Origin: Xanthobacter tagetidis
GTDB lineage: Bacteria; Pseudomonadota; Alphaproteobacteria; Rhizobiales; Xanthobacteraceae
Length of the DNA: 64,000 bases
Direction of reading: 5' to 3'
Assembly (NCBI RefSeq): GCF_003667445.1
Contig: NZ_RCTF01000011.1
Coordinates: 1 to 64,000, forward strand
Shown: one piece after another, positions 9,119 through 17,901 of the stretch
Layout of the letters: every line of letters starts with the position of its first letter
Position numbering within the stretch: position 1 is the first letter of the stretch
Translations under genes and position numbers: made by a program
Notes under the pieces: generated by a model
Databases searched by the model: none
What the model was told of the DNA's origin: nothing
Seen by the model: the letters and a program-made list of their open reading frames with translations, nothing else

Positions 9119-10714
9119 TTACGCCCGCGCGCCTTCCTTCAGCAGCTTCCAGGTGATGGAATCGATCAGCGCCTGGAACGAGGCGTCGATGATGTTCGGC
9201 GAGACGCCCACCGTGCTCCAGCGGTCGCCGGTCTCGTCCACGCTCTCGATCAGCACCCGGGTGATGGCCTCGGTGCCGCCGTCGAGGATGCGCACGCGGT
9301 AGTCGGTCAGCTTCAGGCCGCCGATCAGCGGCTGGTACTTGCCGAGGTCCTTGCGCAGGGCGACGTCGAGCGCGTTCACCGGGCCGTTGCCCTCGGCGGC
9401 GGAGATCAGCACCTCTCCGTCCACCTCCACCTTCACGATCGCCTCGGCGACGGTGGTCATCTCGCCCTTGGCGTTGAAGCGGCGCTCCACCTTCACGCTG
9501 AAGCGCTCGACGCGGAAGAAGTCGGGCACCGTGCCCAGCATGCGCTTCGCCAGCAGCGCGAACGAGGCGTCCGCCGCCTCGTAGGAATAGCCCAGCGCCT
9601 CGCGGCTCTTCACCTCGTCCAGCAGGCGCGCGACGCGCGGGTCGCCCTTGTCCACCGCGACGCCGAGCCGCTCCAGCTCGGACAGAACGTTGGACTTGCC
9701 CGCCTGGTCGGACACCATCACCCGGCGGCGGTTGCCCACCAATTCCGGCGGCACGTGCTCGTAGGTGGCGGGGTCCTTGAGGATCGCCGAGGCGTGGATG
9801 CCGGCCTTGGTGGCGAACGCGCTGTCGCCGACGTAGGGGGCGTGGCGGTTCGGCGCCCGGTTCAGCATCTCGTCGAGGGTGCGCGAGACCTGGGCAAGAT
9901 GGGTGAGACGTTCGCGGTCGACGCCGATCTCGAACCGGTCGGCATAGTCCGCCTTCAGCAAAAGCGTCGGGATCAGCGAGACGAGGTTGGCATTGCCGCA
10001 GCGCTCGCCGAGGCCGTTCAGCGTGCCCTGGATCTGGCGCGCGCCGGCGCGCACGGCGGCGAGCGAGTTGGCCACCGCCTGCTCGGTGTCGTTATGGGCA
10101 TGGATGCCCACATGGTCGCCGGGGACCACGGCCACCACCTTGCGCACGATCTCCTCCACCTCGTGCGGCAGGGTGCCGCCATTGGTGTCGCACAGCACCA
10201 CCCAGCGCGCGCCGGACTCGAAGGCGGTGCGGGCGCAGGCGAGCGCGAAGTCCGGGTCTTCCTTGAAGCCGTCGAAGAAGTGCTCGCAATCCACCAGCGC
10301 CTCGCGCCCGGCGGCAACCGCCGCCGTCACGCTGTCGCGGATCGAATCGAGGTTGTCCTCCCGGGAGCATTCGAGCGCCACCCGCACCTGGTAGGCGGAG
10401 GCCTTGGCGACGAAGCAGATGGCATCCGCCTTCGCCTCCAGCAGCGCCGCGACGCCGGGATCGTTCGCCGCCGAGCGGCCGGGCCGCTTGGTCATGCCGA
10501 AGGCCGTGACGCGCGCCTTCGCCGGGTGGCTTTGCGCGAACAACTGGCTGTCGGTCGGGTTGGCGCCGGGATAGCCGGCCTCGATGTAGTCCACCCCGAG
10601 GCCGTCCAGCAGGCCCATCACCTTCAGCTTGTCGGCGACGGTGAAGTCGACCCCGTTGGTCTGCGCGCCGTCGCGCAGCGTGGTATCGAACAGATACAGG
10701 CGTTCCTTGGCCAT
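9119..10714 (-). CDS. cimA: (R)-citramalate synthase
   Basis: The enzyme condenses pyruvate and acetyl-CoA to citramalate, the first step of the threonine-independent route to 2-ketobutyrate and isoleucine. The 531-aa product has the HMGL-like TIM barrel with DTTLRDGAQ at residues 10-18 and the metal-binding GIHAHND, followed by a LeuA-type allosteric domain (about 400-531) expected to sense isoleucine. Its length and GVDYIEAGYPGAN segment fit the CimA type rather than 2-isopropylmalate synthase. The start MAKERLYLFD follows GGAGGAAAAAGAG. That ribosome-binding site abuts a palindromic repeat arm. It follows cysS-GNAT-DUF559 on the same strand. Confidence 0.92.
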   Translation of the reverse strand: MAKERLYLFDTTLRDGAQTNGVDFTVADKLKVMGLLDGLGVDYIEAGYPGANPTDSQLFAQSHPAKARVTAFGMTKRPGRSAANDPGVAALLEAKADAICFVAKASAYQVRVALECSREDNLDSIRDSVTAAVAAGREALVDCEHFFDGFKEDPDFALACARTAFESGARWVVLCDTNGGTLPHEVEEIVRKVVAVVPGDHVGIHAHNDTEQAVANSLAAVRAGARQIQGTLNGLGERCGNANLVSLIPTLLLKADYADRFEIGVDRERLTHLAQVSRTLDEMLNRAPNRHAPYVGDSAFATKAGIHASAILKDPATYEHVPPELVGNRRRVMVSDQAGKSNVLSELERLGVAVDKGDPRVARLLDEVKSREALGYSYEAADASFALLAKRMLGTVPDFFRVERFSVKVERRFNAKGEMTTVAEAIVKVEVDGEVLISAAEGNGPVNALDVALRKDLGKYQPLIGGLKLTDYRVRILDGGTEAITRVLIESVDETGDRWSTVGVSPNIIDASFQALIDSITWKLLKEGARA

Positions 10715-10734
10715 GGCAGCGTGCTCTTTTTCCT

Positions 10735-10873
10735 CCCCTCTCCCGTTGCGGGAGTGGAGTCGGGGGTCATGGGTAGGCCGGGTGCCGGCCTCGATCGGTG
10801 CTGAGGCGGCGCCCGCCCCCTCACCCGTCTCGCGGCTGCGCCGCGATCCACCCTCTCCCGCAAGGGGAGAGGG
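10735..10873. repeat. Two palindromic repeats between DUF559 gene and cimA
   Basis: One hairpin has arms CTCCCG (10740-10745) and CGGGAG (10749-10754). The second has arms CCCTCTCCC (10851-10859) and GGGAGAGGG (10865-10873), preceded by a CGCGGCTGCGCCGCG hairpin at 10831-10845. The second copy overlaps the 3' end of the DUF559 gene, and the first sits just upstream of cimA, touching its Shine-Dalgarno region. Confidence 0.75.
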
Positions 10874-11216
10874 GTTGGCGCCCGGCGCGTCGGCCGGTGC
10901 AGCCGGAGGTGTGGCAGCAGGCGTTATCGTTGTTCCAAAAGCGGAGCACACGGAAGCCGCTGCGGCGGAAGAAGGCGTCCCGTGCCGCATCGCGGAGCGC
11001 GCCCGCATGCTGCCCGCCGTCCGCCTCCACCACGAGGCGGTGTCCGAAGCTCAGGAAGTCCGCCACATAGGGTCCGGCGGGAACCTGCCGGCGGAACTTG
11101 GCGCCGTCGAACCGGCGATCCCGCAGCAGGCGCCACAGCCGCGCCTCGGCGTCGGTCATGCTCCGGCGCAGGGTGCGCGCGCGGGCAACCGGAGCCTGCG
11201 GCGCGGCCGACATCAT
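10821..11216 (-). CDS. DUF559 (Vsr-like endonuclease fold) protein with repeat-derived C-terminus
   Basis: This is a 131-aa protein. Residues about 12-95 match the DUF559 family: RARTLRRSMTDAEARLW, FRRQVPAGPYVADF, the acidic VVEADGGQH and VLRFWNND. The fold resembles very-short-patch repair nucleases, but cellular roles are unknown. After FWNND the usual terminal helix is absent and the reading frame continues through a dispersed palindromic repeat (LSPCGRGW segment) to the stop, so the C-terminus is probably eroded. The start ATGATG overlaps the GNAT stop codon, implying coupling to the cysS operon. Confidence 0.75.
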   Translation of the reverse strand: MMSAAPQAPVARARTLRRSMTDAEARLWRLLRDRRFDGAKFRRQVPAGPYVADFLSFGHRLVVEADGGQHAGALRDAARDAFFRRSGFRVLRFWNNDNACCHTSGCTGRRAGRQPLSPCGRGWIAAQPRDG

Positions 11217-11704
11217 CTCCCCTCCCCCAGGGTCTTCTTCATGCTGGTGTTGCCGAGCCAGGTGTCGGCGCGGGGGACCATGTTGCGGCGCTGGGCCTCG
11301 TAGCCGCGGTGCTGGAAGAAGCCGAGCGCGGTGTCGCTCGCGTCCACCGTCAGCGCGGTCTTGCCACGCGCCTTGGCGAGCGCCTCCACGGCGCCGGCGA
11401 GCGCGGCGCCGACGCCGGTGCCGGCGGCGTCCGGGCGCACATAGAGCAGCTCGATGTGCTCGTTGTCCTTCAGCGCGACGAAGCCCACCGGTTCGCTGCC
11501 GCGGAGCGCCACGACGGTGAGCAGGCCGGCGAGCCGGGTTCCGAACGCCGCCTCGTCGTCGGCGGCGGCCATCCAGGCCTCCTGCTGCTCCTCGTCATAG
11601 TCCTCGCCGGTCAGCTCGGCGACGGAGGCGCGGAACAGCGCCGCCAGCACCGGCGCATCGGCGGGCAGATAGGGCCGCAGCGCGATCTTCGCCGCCTCGC
11701 TCAT
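11213..11704 (-). CDS. GNAT-family N-acetyltransferase
   Basis: This 163-aa GCN5-related acyltransferase would use acetyl-CoA. The acetyl-CoA loop appears as [14 protein letters not shown] (the Q/R-x-x-G-x-G/A motif) after the ELLY strand, and a C-terminal [14 protein letters not shown] closes the fold. The substrate is unknown. The ATG overlaps the cysS stop as ATGA, so it is translated from the cysS message. That linkage does not by itself reveal the acceptor. Confidence 0.85.
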   Translation of the reverse strand: MSEAAKIALRPYLPADAPVLAALFRASVAELTGEDYDEEQQEAWMAAADDEAAFGTRLAGLLTVVALRGSEPVGFVALKDNEHIELLYVRPDAAGTGVGAALAGAVEALAKARGKTALTVDASDTALGFFQHRGYEAQRRNMVPRADTWLGNTSMKKTLGEGR

Positions 11705-13080
11705 CGCGCGATCTCCCAGCTGGTGGTGCCGTCCTTGTTGTCCATCAGCACGATGCCGCCCGCCGCCAGCTCCTCGCGGATCTGGTCGGCGCGCTTGAAG
11801 TCCTTGGCCTTGCGGGCGGCGAGGCGCTCGGCGATGAGGCTCTCGATCGCCTGTTCGTCCACGGCAATGGCCGCCTTGGCCCGCGCGCGCCACCCGGTTT
11901 CGGTATCGCCGAGCAGGCCGAGCAGGTTGGCGGCGCCCTTGAACAGCATGGCCGAGCGCGCGTCGCTCTCCGCCACGTCGGCCAGTTGGTGCAGGTGGGC
12001 GATGGCGGCGGGCGTGTTGAGGTCGTCGCCGAGCCGCTCGGCCAGCTCCGCCTCGAACGGGTTCTCGCCGCCCGTCACCGCCGCGACGTCGCCGACGACG
12101 CGGTACCAGCGGTCCAGCGTCTTGGCGGCGAAGCCGAGGCCCTGGCGGGTCCAGTTGATGGGCTGGCGATAGTGGGTGGAGAGCATGGCGAGGCGCAGCA
12201 CCTCGCCCGGCCACTCGCCGATGAGTTCGCGGATGGTGACGAAGTTGCCGAGCGACTTCGACATCTTCTCGCCTTCCAGCATCAGGAAGCCGTTGTGCAT
12301 CCAGACCTGCGCCATCACGCCGGTGTGGAAGGCGCAGCGCGACTGGGCGATCTCGTTCTCGTGGTGCGGGAAGACCAGGTCGATGCCGCCGCCATGGATG
12401 TCGAAGGTCTCGCCCAGATGCTTCCAGCTCATGGCCGAGCATTCGATGTGCCAGCCGGGCCGGCCAGGGGTGGCGATGCCGGCGGGCGAGGGCCAGCCGG
12501 GGGCGTCGCCTGTGCTCGGCTTCCACAGCACGAAGTCCATGGCGTCGCGCTTGTAGGGGGCGACGTCGACCCGCGCGCCGGCGATCATCTCGTCGAGCGG
12601 GCGGCGCGAGAGCTGGCCGTAGTCCGGCATGGAGGGCACATTGAACAGCACGTGCTCCTGCGCCACATAGGCATGCCCGGAGGCGACGAGGCGCTCGATG
12701 AGCTGGTGCATCTCGGCGATATGCTCGGTGGCGCGCGGCTCGACGCTGGGCGGCAGGCAGCCGAGCGCCGCCACGTCCTCGCGGAACCAGGCGTAGGTCT
12801 CCTCGGTCAGGTCGCGGATGGTGATGCCGCGCTCGGCGGCGCGGGCGTTGATCTTGTCGTCCACGTCCGTGATGTTGCGCACATAGGTCACGGCGCGCTC
12901 GCCGTAGAGCCGGCGCAGCAGGCGGAACAGCACGTCGAACACGATCACCGGCCGCGCATTGCCGATATGGGCGTGGTCGTAGACGGTGGGCCCGCACACA
13001 TACATGCGCACCCGCGCCGGATCGATCGGGCGGAAGGGGTCCTTCGACCGCGTCAGGGTGTTGTAGAGCCTAAGCTCCAT
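11701..13080 (-). CDS. cysS: Cysteinyl-tRNA synthetase
   Basis: This class I synthetase charges tRNA-Cys. The 459-aa product has the CGPTVYD zinc/active-site strand with Cys29, HIGN at residues 38-41, the cysteine-sensing [18 protein letters not shown], and the KMSKS motif in EKMSKSLGN. The C-terminal DALR-like helical region ends at EIAR. The start was set at [11 protein letters not shown] further upstream ATG adds 15 unconserved residues. It is the first gene of a tightly overlapping cysS-GNAT-DUF559 unit, with cimA downstream. Confidence 0.95.
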   Translation of the reverse strand: MELRLYNTLTRSKDPFRPIDPARVRMYVCGPTVYDHAHIGNARPVIVFDVLFRLLRRLYGERAVTYVRNITDVDDKINARAAERGITIRDLTEETYAWFREDVAALGCLPPSVEPRATEHIAEMHQLIERLVASGHAYVAQEHVLFNVPSMPDYGQLSRRPLDEMIAGARVDVAPYKRDAMDFVLWKPSTGDAPGWPSPAGIATPGRPGWHIECSAMSWKHLGETFDIHGGGIDLVFPHHENEIAQSRCAFHTGVMAQVWMHNGFLMLEGEKMSKSLGNFVTIRELIGEWPGEVLRLAMLSTHYRQPINWTRQGLGFAAKTLDRWYRVVGDVAAVTGGENPFEAELAERLGDDLNTPAAIAHLHQLADVAESDARSAMLFKGAANLLGLLGDTETGWRARAKAAIAVDEQAIESLIAERLAARKAKDFKRADQIREELAAGGIVLMDNKDGTTSWEIAR

Positions 13081-13594
13081 GGATCGCTCCGCTCCGCATG
13101 TTCGGCGCGTGCTCGCGCTCGCCACCGGCCGGGCGTCCAGATCCTCAAGGCATCAGCAAGATGAGCAAGGGACGGCCACGGCCAGCGTGAGGGCTAGCCG
13201 CAGATAATCGGCAGAATGGCGCCGACGATGGTGAAAGAACCTTGCATGGCGCGGGACAATGGTTCCGCCCGCGCCGCCCGTCAAGGGATTTCACAAGGGC
13301 GTGCGGCCGCCCATCGCGGGACGGCGCCCGCCGCGCGGGCGCGACGCATTGACCCGCGCCGCAACCCCTGCGTATGCCGCGCGGCGCGTTCGCTGGCCGG
13401 CCTCTTGCGGGAGAGGCCTTCGGCGATGCCACCCGTCGGGATGCCCCAAGGCGGGGTGCCCCACGGCGGATGCCACACAATGGCTGGAATCGGCGCGCCA
13501 GCGTGGTGCCTGCGCCGTCCGCCGCGTCCCACCGGGCGAATGCCTCGCGGCTTCCGTCCACGCCAACACGCCGGGCGACACCGTCAGAAAGGCT
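13081..13594. other. Long non-coding gap upstream of cysS
   Basis: About 510 bp without a convincing gene. Open frames here are GC-driven and lack family resemblance. The stretch 13423-13483 contains three to four imperfect copies of a roughly 15-bp GGATGCCCCA(A/C)GGCG-like unit. The region must hold the promoters of cysS (leftward) and of the small exported protein gene (rightward), but I could not identify them with confidence. Confidence 0.5.
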
Positions 13595-13981
13595 ATGAAC
13601 CCGCTCATGCCGAGATCCGCCTTGCCGACATCCGCCTTGCCGAAGCCGGTAGCGCCGAAGCCTGCGGCGCGCCTCTGGCGCAGCCTCGCGGCGGCGCTGG
13701 TCGCGCTCCTCGCTCTGTCGGCGGAGGCCCGCGCCGAAACCCGCATCTTCCTGATCGACAGCTCGGACGGCTACGGCATCGACGCGTGCCTGGCCACCGG
13801 CGCGCCGTGCGGCGAGCGCATCGCCACCGCCTGGTGCCGCGCCCACCAGTATGATCGCGCCATCGATTTCGGCCGGGTGGCGAACGACGCCATGACGCCG
13901 ATCTCCTCCGGCTCCGCCGGCGGCCCCTCGTGCCACGGCCCGCTGTGCCCGCCGGTGGTGGCGATCACCTGCTCGCGGTAG
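13595..13981 (+). CDS. Small exported protein with paired cysteines, unknown function
   Basis: This 128-aa product has a Pro/Ala-rich N-terminus, a hydrophobic signal segment (LAAALVALLALSAEARA, about residues 31-47) and a mature part starting ETRIFLIDSSDGYGID. The mature part contains conserved-looking Cys in DACLATGAPCGE and TAWCRAHQY and near the C-terminus (SCHGPLCPP), compatible with disulfides in the periplasm. Residues 5-18 contain a small SALPTSALPK duplication from a 15-bp tandem repeat. Another Met at 13607 is a possible start. I recall similar unnamed proteins in Hyphomicrobiales but cannot assign a function. It converges on creA. Confidence 0.65.
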   Translation: MNPLMPRSALPTSALPKPVAPKPAARLWRSLAAALVALLALSAEARAETRIFLIDSSDGYGIDACLATGAPCGERIATAWCRAHQYDRAIDFGRVANDAMTPISSGSAGGPSCHGPLCPPVVAITCSR

Positions 13982-13987
13982 GGCCCC

Positions 13988-14524
13988 TCACCACCCCTTC
14001 TTGATGAAGTCCGCGCATTTGGGCACCTCGCCTTGACCGCCCCAGGGCATGATCGGGACCGAGGAGGTGGAGTTCTTCGGGCTGCCGTCGATCAGCTTGT
14101 CGGAATAGACGAGGTAGACCAGCACGTTGCGCTTGGGGTCGCAGCCGCGGACGATCTGCATCTTCTTGAAGAAGAAGGAGCGGCTCTCGCGGAACACCAC
14201 GTCGCCCTGCTCGAACTTGCCCTTGAACGAGATCGGCCCGACCTGCCGGCAGGCGAGCGAGATGTCGGAGGTCTCCTCGGCCACGCCGAACATGCCGGAG
14301 ACGCCGCCCTTCTCGGGCGTCGTGTAGTGGCAGGCGACGCCGTCCACCACCGGGTCGTCGATGCCGTAGACCGCGAGCTTGTCGTCGGGGGTGAGGAACT
14401 TCCACACCGTCGACTTGCGGAAGATGAGGTCCGGCTCCTGGGCCAGCGCCGGCGCGGCGGCGCCCATCAGCAGGAGGCCGGCGGCGGCCACGGCACGGCA
14501 GGCCCTGATTGAAATCCGCGTCAT
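13988..14524 (-). CDS. creA: CreA-family exported protein
   Basis: The 178-aa product has a signal peptide (cleavage after ALA at about residue 28) and the CreA core: IFRKSTVWKF, YGIDDPVVDGVACHYT, the GVAEETSDISLACRQVGPI segment and RNVLVYLVYSDKLIDGSP. CreA proteins are conserved periplasmic proteins of uncertain function. The start at 14524 was chosen because it gives a normal signal peptide, whereas the longer reading adds 27 charged residues. It converges on the small exported protein gene with 6 bp between stops. Confidence 0.92.
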   Translation of the reverse strand: MTRISIRACRAVAAAGLLLMGAAAPALAQEPDLIFRKSTVWKFLTPDDKLAVYGIDDPVVDGVACHYTTPEKGGVSGMFGVAEETSDISLACRQVGPISFKGKFEQGDVVFRESRSFFFKKMQIVRGCDPKRNVLVYLVYSDKLIDGSPKNSTSSVPIMPWGGQGEVPKCADFIKKGW

Positions 14525-14754
14525 CGTCACGCCTTCGCTCCCTCGGTCCCCGGCCCGGCGCCATGCGCGCCCGGTCGGCGCCAGATATGGGGTTGCGCCG
14601 GGCAAAGGGGAAGACGCCCGGGGTCTGCCTTCGGCATGCGCGGGGGTGGCGGGCGCGCCGGGCGATTGACGGACGGCGCGCGCCGTGACACCGGTCGCGC
14701 TTCAAGCGCCGCTGGCCGAACGGCGGCGAACAAGGTCGCTCCAGGAGAGACGCC

Positions 14755-15849
14755 ATGGTCCCCTCGCGCCGCGCCTTCGTGGGCGCCTCCGCCGCCACAC
14801 TCGCCACCGGCGGCCTCGCCGCACCGGCGATCGCCCAGTCGCAGCCGCAGGTGAAGTGGCGCCTCACCTCCTCCTTCCCGCGCTCGCTCGACACCATCTA
14901 CGGCACCGCCCAGATGTTCGCGCGCTTCGTGGCCGAGGCGACCGACGGCGCGTTCCAGATCCAGACCTTCCCGGCGGGCGAGATCGTGCCCGGCCTGCAG
15001 GCGCTCGATTCGGTCTCCACCGGCGCGGTCGACTGCGCCCAGACCGCGACCTACTTCTATTCCGGCAAGGACCCGACGCTTGCCTTCGGCACCGGCGTGC
15101 CGTTCGGCTTCAACTCGCGCCAGCAGCACTCCTGGTGGTTCTTCGGCGGCGGGGAGCAGATCATCAACGGCGTGCTCGCCAAGTACAACGTCACCTCCAT
15201 CCCCATGGGCAATTCGGGCTGCCAGATGGGCGGCTTCTTCCGCAAGGAGCTGAACGACGTCGCCGATCTCAAGGGCCTGAAGTTCCGCATCGGCGGCATC
15301 GGCGGCCAGGTGCTGGCGAAGCTCGGCGTGGTGCCGCAGCAGATCGCCCCCGGCGACGTGTTCCCGGCGCTGGAGCGCGGCTCCATCGACGCGGCCGAGT
15401 TCGTCGGCCCCTATGACGACGAGAAGCTCGGCCTCGTGAAGGTGGCGAAATACTACTACTATCCCGGCTGGTGGGAGGGCGGCGCCATGCTGCACCTGGT
15501 GGTCAATGCCCAGAAGTGGGCGGCGCTGCCGAAGCACTACCAGGCGATCGTGCGCAATGCCGCCGAGGCCGCCAACAACTGGATGCTGGCGAAGTACGAT
15601 TCGGTGAACCCGCCGGCGCTGCGCCGCCTGGTGCAGCAGGGCGTGGAGCTGCGCCCCTTCCCCGCCCCCATCATGGAGGCGGGCTACAAGGCGGCGCAGG
15701 AGCTCTATGCGGAGCTGGCCGCCGGCAACCCCGCCTTCAAGCAGGCGCTCGACAGCATGAACGCGATCCGCGCCGACCAATTGGTGTGGTGGCAGATTGC
15801 CGAATACGCCTTCGACGGCTTCAACATCCGCACCCGCGGCAAGAGCTGA
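14755..15849 (+). CDS. TRAP transporter substrate-binding protein (DctP/TakP-like), orphan
   Basis: The 364-aa periplasmic binding protein has a Tat-like leader (SRRAFVGASAA, processed near APAIA-Q). The DctP fold shows VKWRLTSSFPRSLDTIYG, the conserved Arg region KFRIGGIGG near residue 180 that clamps carboxylates, and GDVFPALERGSIDAAEFVGPYDD. The Trp-rich YPGWWEGG and LVWWQIAEY segments match the 2-oxo-acid binder subfamily. No DctQ or DctM membrane component is encoded within 15 kb on either side. It must therefore pair with components elsewhere or act as a sensor. It stands alone between creA and the DUF2865 gene. Confidence 0.85.
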   Translation: MVPSRRAFVGASAATLATGGLAAPAIAQSQPQVKWRLTSSFPRSLDTIYGTAQMFARFVAEATDGAFQIQTFPAGEIVPGLQALDSVSTGAVDCAQTATYFYSGKDPTLAFGTGVPFGFNSRQQHSWWFFGGGEQIINGVLAKYNVTSIPMGNSGCQMGGFFRKELNDVADLKGLKFRIGGIGGQVLAKLGVVPQQIAPGDVFPALERGSIDAAEFVGPYDDEKLGLVKVAKYYYYPGWWEGGAMLHLVVNAQKWAALPKHYQAIVRNAAEAANNWMLAKYDSVNPPALRRLVQQGVELRPFPAPIMEAGYKAAQELYAELAAGNPAFKQALDSMNAIRADQLVWWQIAEYAFDGFNIRTRGKS

Positions 15850-15900
15850 ACGGCGGCGGCACACCGTTTCGCGCGCCCGCCCGATGCCGATGCCGGGAAA

Positions 15901-15923
15901 CCCCTCCCCATTGCGGGGAGGGG
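15901..15923. repeat. Palindromic repeat copy
   Basis: Arms CCCCTCCCC (15901-15909) and GGGGAGGGG (15915-15923) form a 9-bp hairpin, 50 bp after the TRAP binding-protein stop. It belongs to the same family as the copies at 315 and 408. Confidence 0.8.
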
Positions 15924-16077
15924 GGCCGCGCCCAAGCGGGCCACGTCAGACCGCACCCCGGGCGTGCAATTCCTTACTTTGGTCACCATTGGGCAAGGCC
16001 GCCGCGTTATAGAAACCAAGCTGTGCGCCGCTGCCTTTCGGCGCGCATGGCGGGGGCCGTACGGAAGAGAACTGAGA

Positions 16078-17244
16078 ATGGGCGCAGCGGAGACGGTGGT
16101 GGAGCGGCTCGGGATGCTGGCGCGCAGCGCCGGAATGGCGCTGCTTTTCGTGGCGGGCGCGGCCGGTCCGGCGCTGGCACAGGTGCCCAACGCGATCTGC
16201 CAGCAGCTCGAAGCCCAGCTCGTCGCGCTCGACCGCGGCGTCGGTGCCCGCGCGCAGCAGCAGAACCAGGCGGCGCGCATCCGTTCCGATCTCGACCAGC
16301 TCACCCGCCAGGCCAACAGCATGGGCTGCGACGCGCCGCGCGGCTTCCTGATCTTCCAGGGGCCGCCGCGCCCGCCCCAGTGCGACCAGATCTCCGACCA
16401 GATCTCGCGCCTGCGCTCCCAGCTCGCCGCCAGCGATCGCGCCGGCGGCGACGACCAGGGCCAGCGCCGCGCCCTCATCATCGCGCTCGCGCAGAACAAT
16501 TGCGGCCCGCAATACGCCGCCGCGGTGCGCCAGGTGCCGCAACAGCAGCAGCAGCGCCCGCGCAACTTCTTCGAGGCGCTGTTCGGCGGCCCGATCCAGT
16601 CGGGCGAGGGCTCGACCGACCTTGAGGTCCTGCCGCTGGAGACGCCGCGGCCCTCAAGCTACAAGTCCGTGTGCGTGCGCACCTGCGACGGCTATTTCTT
16701 CCCCATGGCGAACTATTCCTCGCCCGGCCGCTTCGCCCAGGACGAGGCGCTGTGCCAGCGTCTGTGTCCGGCGTCGGAGACCCAGCTCTTCACCATTCCG
16801 GGCGACGACATCCGCAACGCCACCAATGTGGCCGGCCAGTCCTACATGTCGCTGCCGAACGCGCTGCGCTACCGCAAGGAGCTGGTCGCCTCCTGCACCT
16901 GCAAGCCGGCCGGCCAGTCGTGGGCGCAGGCGCTCGCCGGGCTGGAGGACAAGACCACGCTGCGCAAGGGCGACATCATCGTCACCGAAGAGCAGGCACG
17001 CGAGATGTCGCAGCCGCGCTTCAACGATCCGAAGGCACGCGGCGCGGCGCCGCAGCCGGCGGGCGAGCCCAACGCCCCCTCGCTCGCCGCCACCGCCACG
17101 GCGCCGCTCGCCCCCGCCTCCGAACAGCCCGGCCGGCGGCAGGTGCGGGTGATCCCGCTGCCGCCGTCGCAGCCGGTTCAGCCTCGGCCCACGGCGGCGG
17201 AATCGGCCGATATCGGCGCCAAGTCGGTGCCGGTCCAACAATAG
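16078..17244 (+). CDS. DUF2865-containing exported protein
   Basis: This 388-aa product has a signal peptide ending near GPALAQ (about residue 35), a Gln-rich helical region (residues 50-160, including a run of Gln), and the DUF2865 core SVCVRTCDGYFFPMANYSSPGRF. The core is followed by further cysteines (CQRLCP, CTCKPAG) and a Pro/Ala-rich tail. Multiple Cys suggest an oxidised periplasmic or cell-envelope protein. Function is unknown. The start follows GAAGAG and yields a clean signal peptide, while the longer reading adds 38 residues with no leader character. Confidence 0.85.
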   Translation: MGAAETVVERLGMLARSAGMALLFVAGAAGPALAQVPNAICQQLEAQLVALDRGVGARAQQQNQAARIRSDLDQLTRQANSMGCDAPRGFLIFQGPPRPPQCDQISDQISRLRSQLAASDRAGGDDQGQRRALIIALAQNNCGPQYAAAVRQVPQQQQQRPRNFFEALFGGPIQSGEGSTDLEVLPLETPRPSSYKSVCVRTCDGYFFPMANYSSPGRFAQDEALCQRLCPASETQLFTIPGDDIRNATNVAGQSYMSLPNALRYRKELVASCTCKPAGQSWAQALAGLEDKTTLRKGDIIVTEEQAREMSQPRFNDPKARGAAPQPAGEPNAPSLAATATAPLAPASEQPGRRQVRVIPLPPSQPVQPRPTAAESADIGAKSVPVQQ

Positions 17245-17301
17245 AAATGCGCTCGCAGTCCCGGCCGCGCCAAAGCTGAAGCCGGAGCGCCGCCGAGCCC
17301 G

Positions 17302-17901
17302 TCAAGCCGGCGCGAACTCCACCAGAAGAAGGCGGCATCCCTCGGGCCCCGGCAGGAGCATCGCGGCGCCGCCCGTGACCAGCGCCGCGTCGCCGGATGC
17401 CAGCGCGGCACCGGGGCGGCCGTCCTGCGCCGGAACCTGCGCCTCGCCCGCAGCGACAAAGGCCAGCGCGAACGCCCCCGCGCCGGCTGCGAGGCGGGCC
17501 GGCGCGCTCATCCGCGTCACCCGGTGGGCGAACATCCCGCGACGGGTCATCACGTTGAGGTCGGTGATCGGGCCGCCGAGGGGCGTGCCCGCGACCGGGA
17601 CGTCCGCCGGGAAGGCATAGGGCGCCGACGCAAGGTCAAGCCGCACCTCGGCGCCGTCCGCGAAGTCGAGCATCAGCCCGTCGCCGGTGAGCACGCTGAG
17701 CGTGCGGTCCACCCCCGGAAACAGCGAGAACGGGCCGGCCACCGCCACCCGCGCGCTGCTCACCCGCCAGCCGAAGTCGTTCAGGCCCGCGCCCTCCGGA
17801 AAGCAGGCGATCTCCACCGTCTCGCCGCCGCCGTTCTTCCACGGCATGCGCCGGCCCTCGGCAGAGCGGATGATGCGCAGAACGTCCCCGGGCGCCCTCA
17901 C
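17302..17901 (-). CDS. hutD: HutD family protein
   Basis: The 199-aa cupin-fold protein has [14 protein letters not shown] near residue 19, the HutD hallmark, followed by GWRVSSARV and FPGVDRTL. HutD is a conserved accessory protein of histidine-utilisation operons. In Pseudomonas it is proposed to bind a pathway intermediate and limit hut expression rather than catalyse a step. It is the last gene of the hutI-H-G-U-D message, and its ATG overlaps the hutU stop. Confidence 0.9.
   Translation of the reverse strand: MRAPGDVLRIIRSAEGRRMPWKNGGGETVEIACFPEGAGLNDFGWRVSSARVAVAGPFSLFPGVDRTLSVLTGDGLMLDFADGAEVRLDLASAPYAFPADVPVAGTPLGGPITDLNVMTRRGMFAHRVTRMSAPARLAAGAGAFALAFVAAGEAQVPAQDGRPGAALASGDAALVTGGAAMLLPGPEGCRLLLVEFAPA

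Noticed and set aside
13145..13936. Minus-strand open frames in the gap upstream of cysS and under the small exported protein gene
   Set aside because: Low-complexity Arg/Ala-rich translations with no signal, domain or ribosome-binding support.
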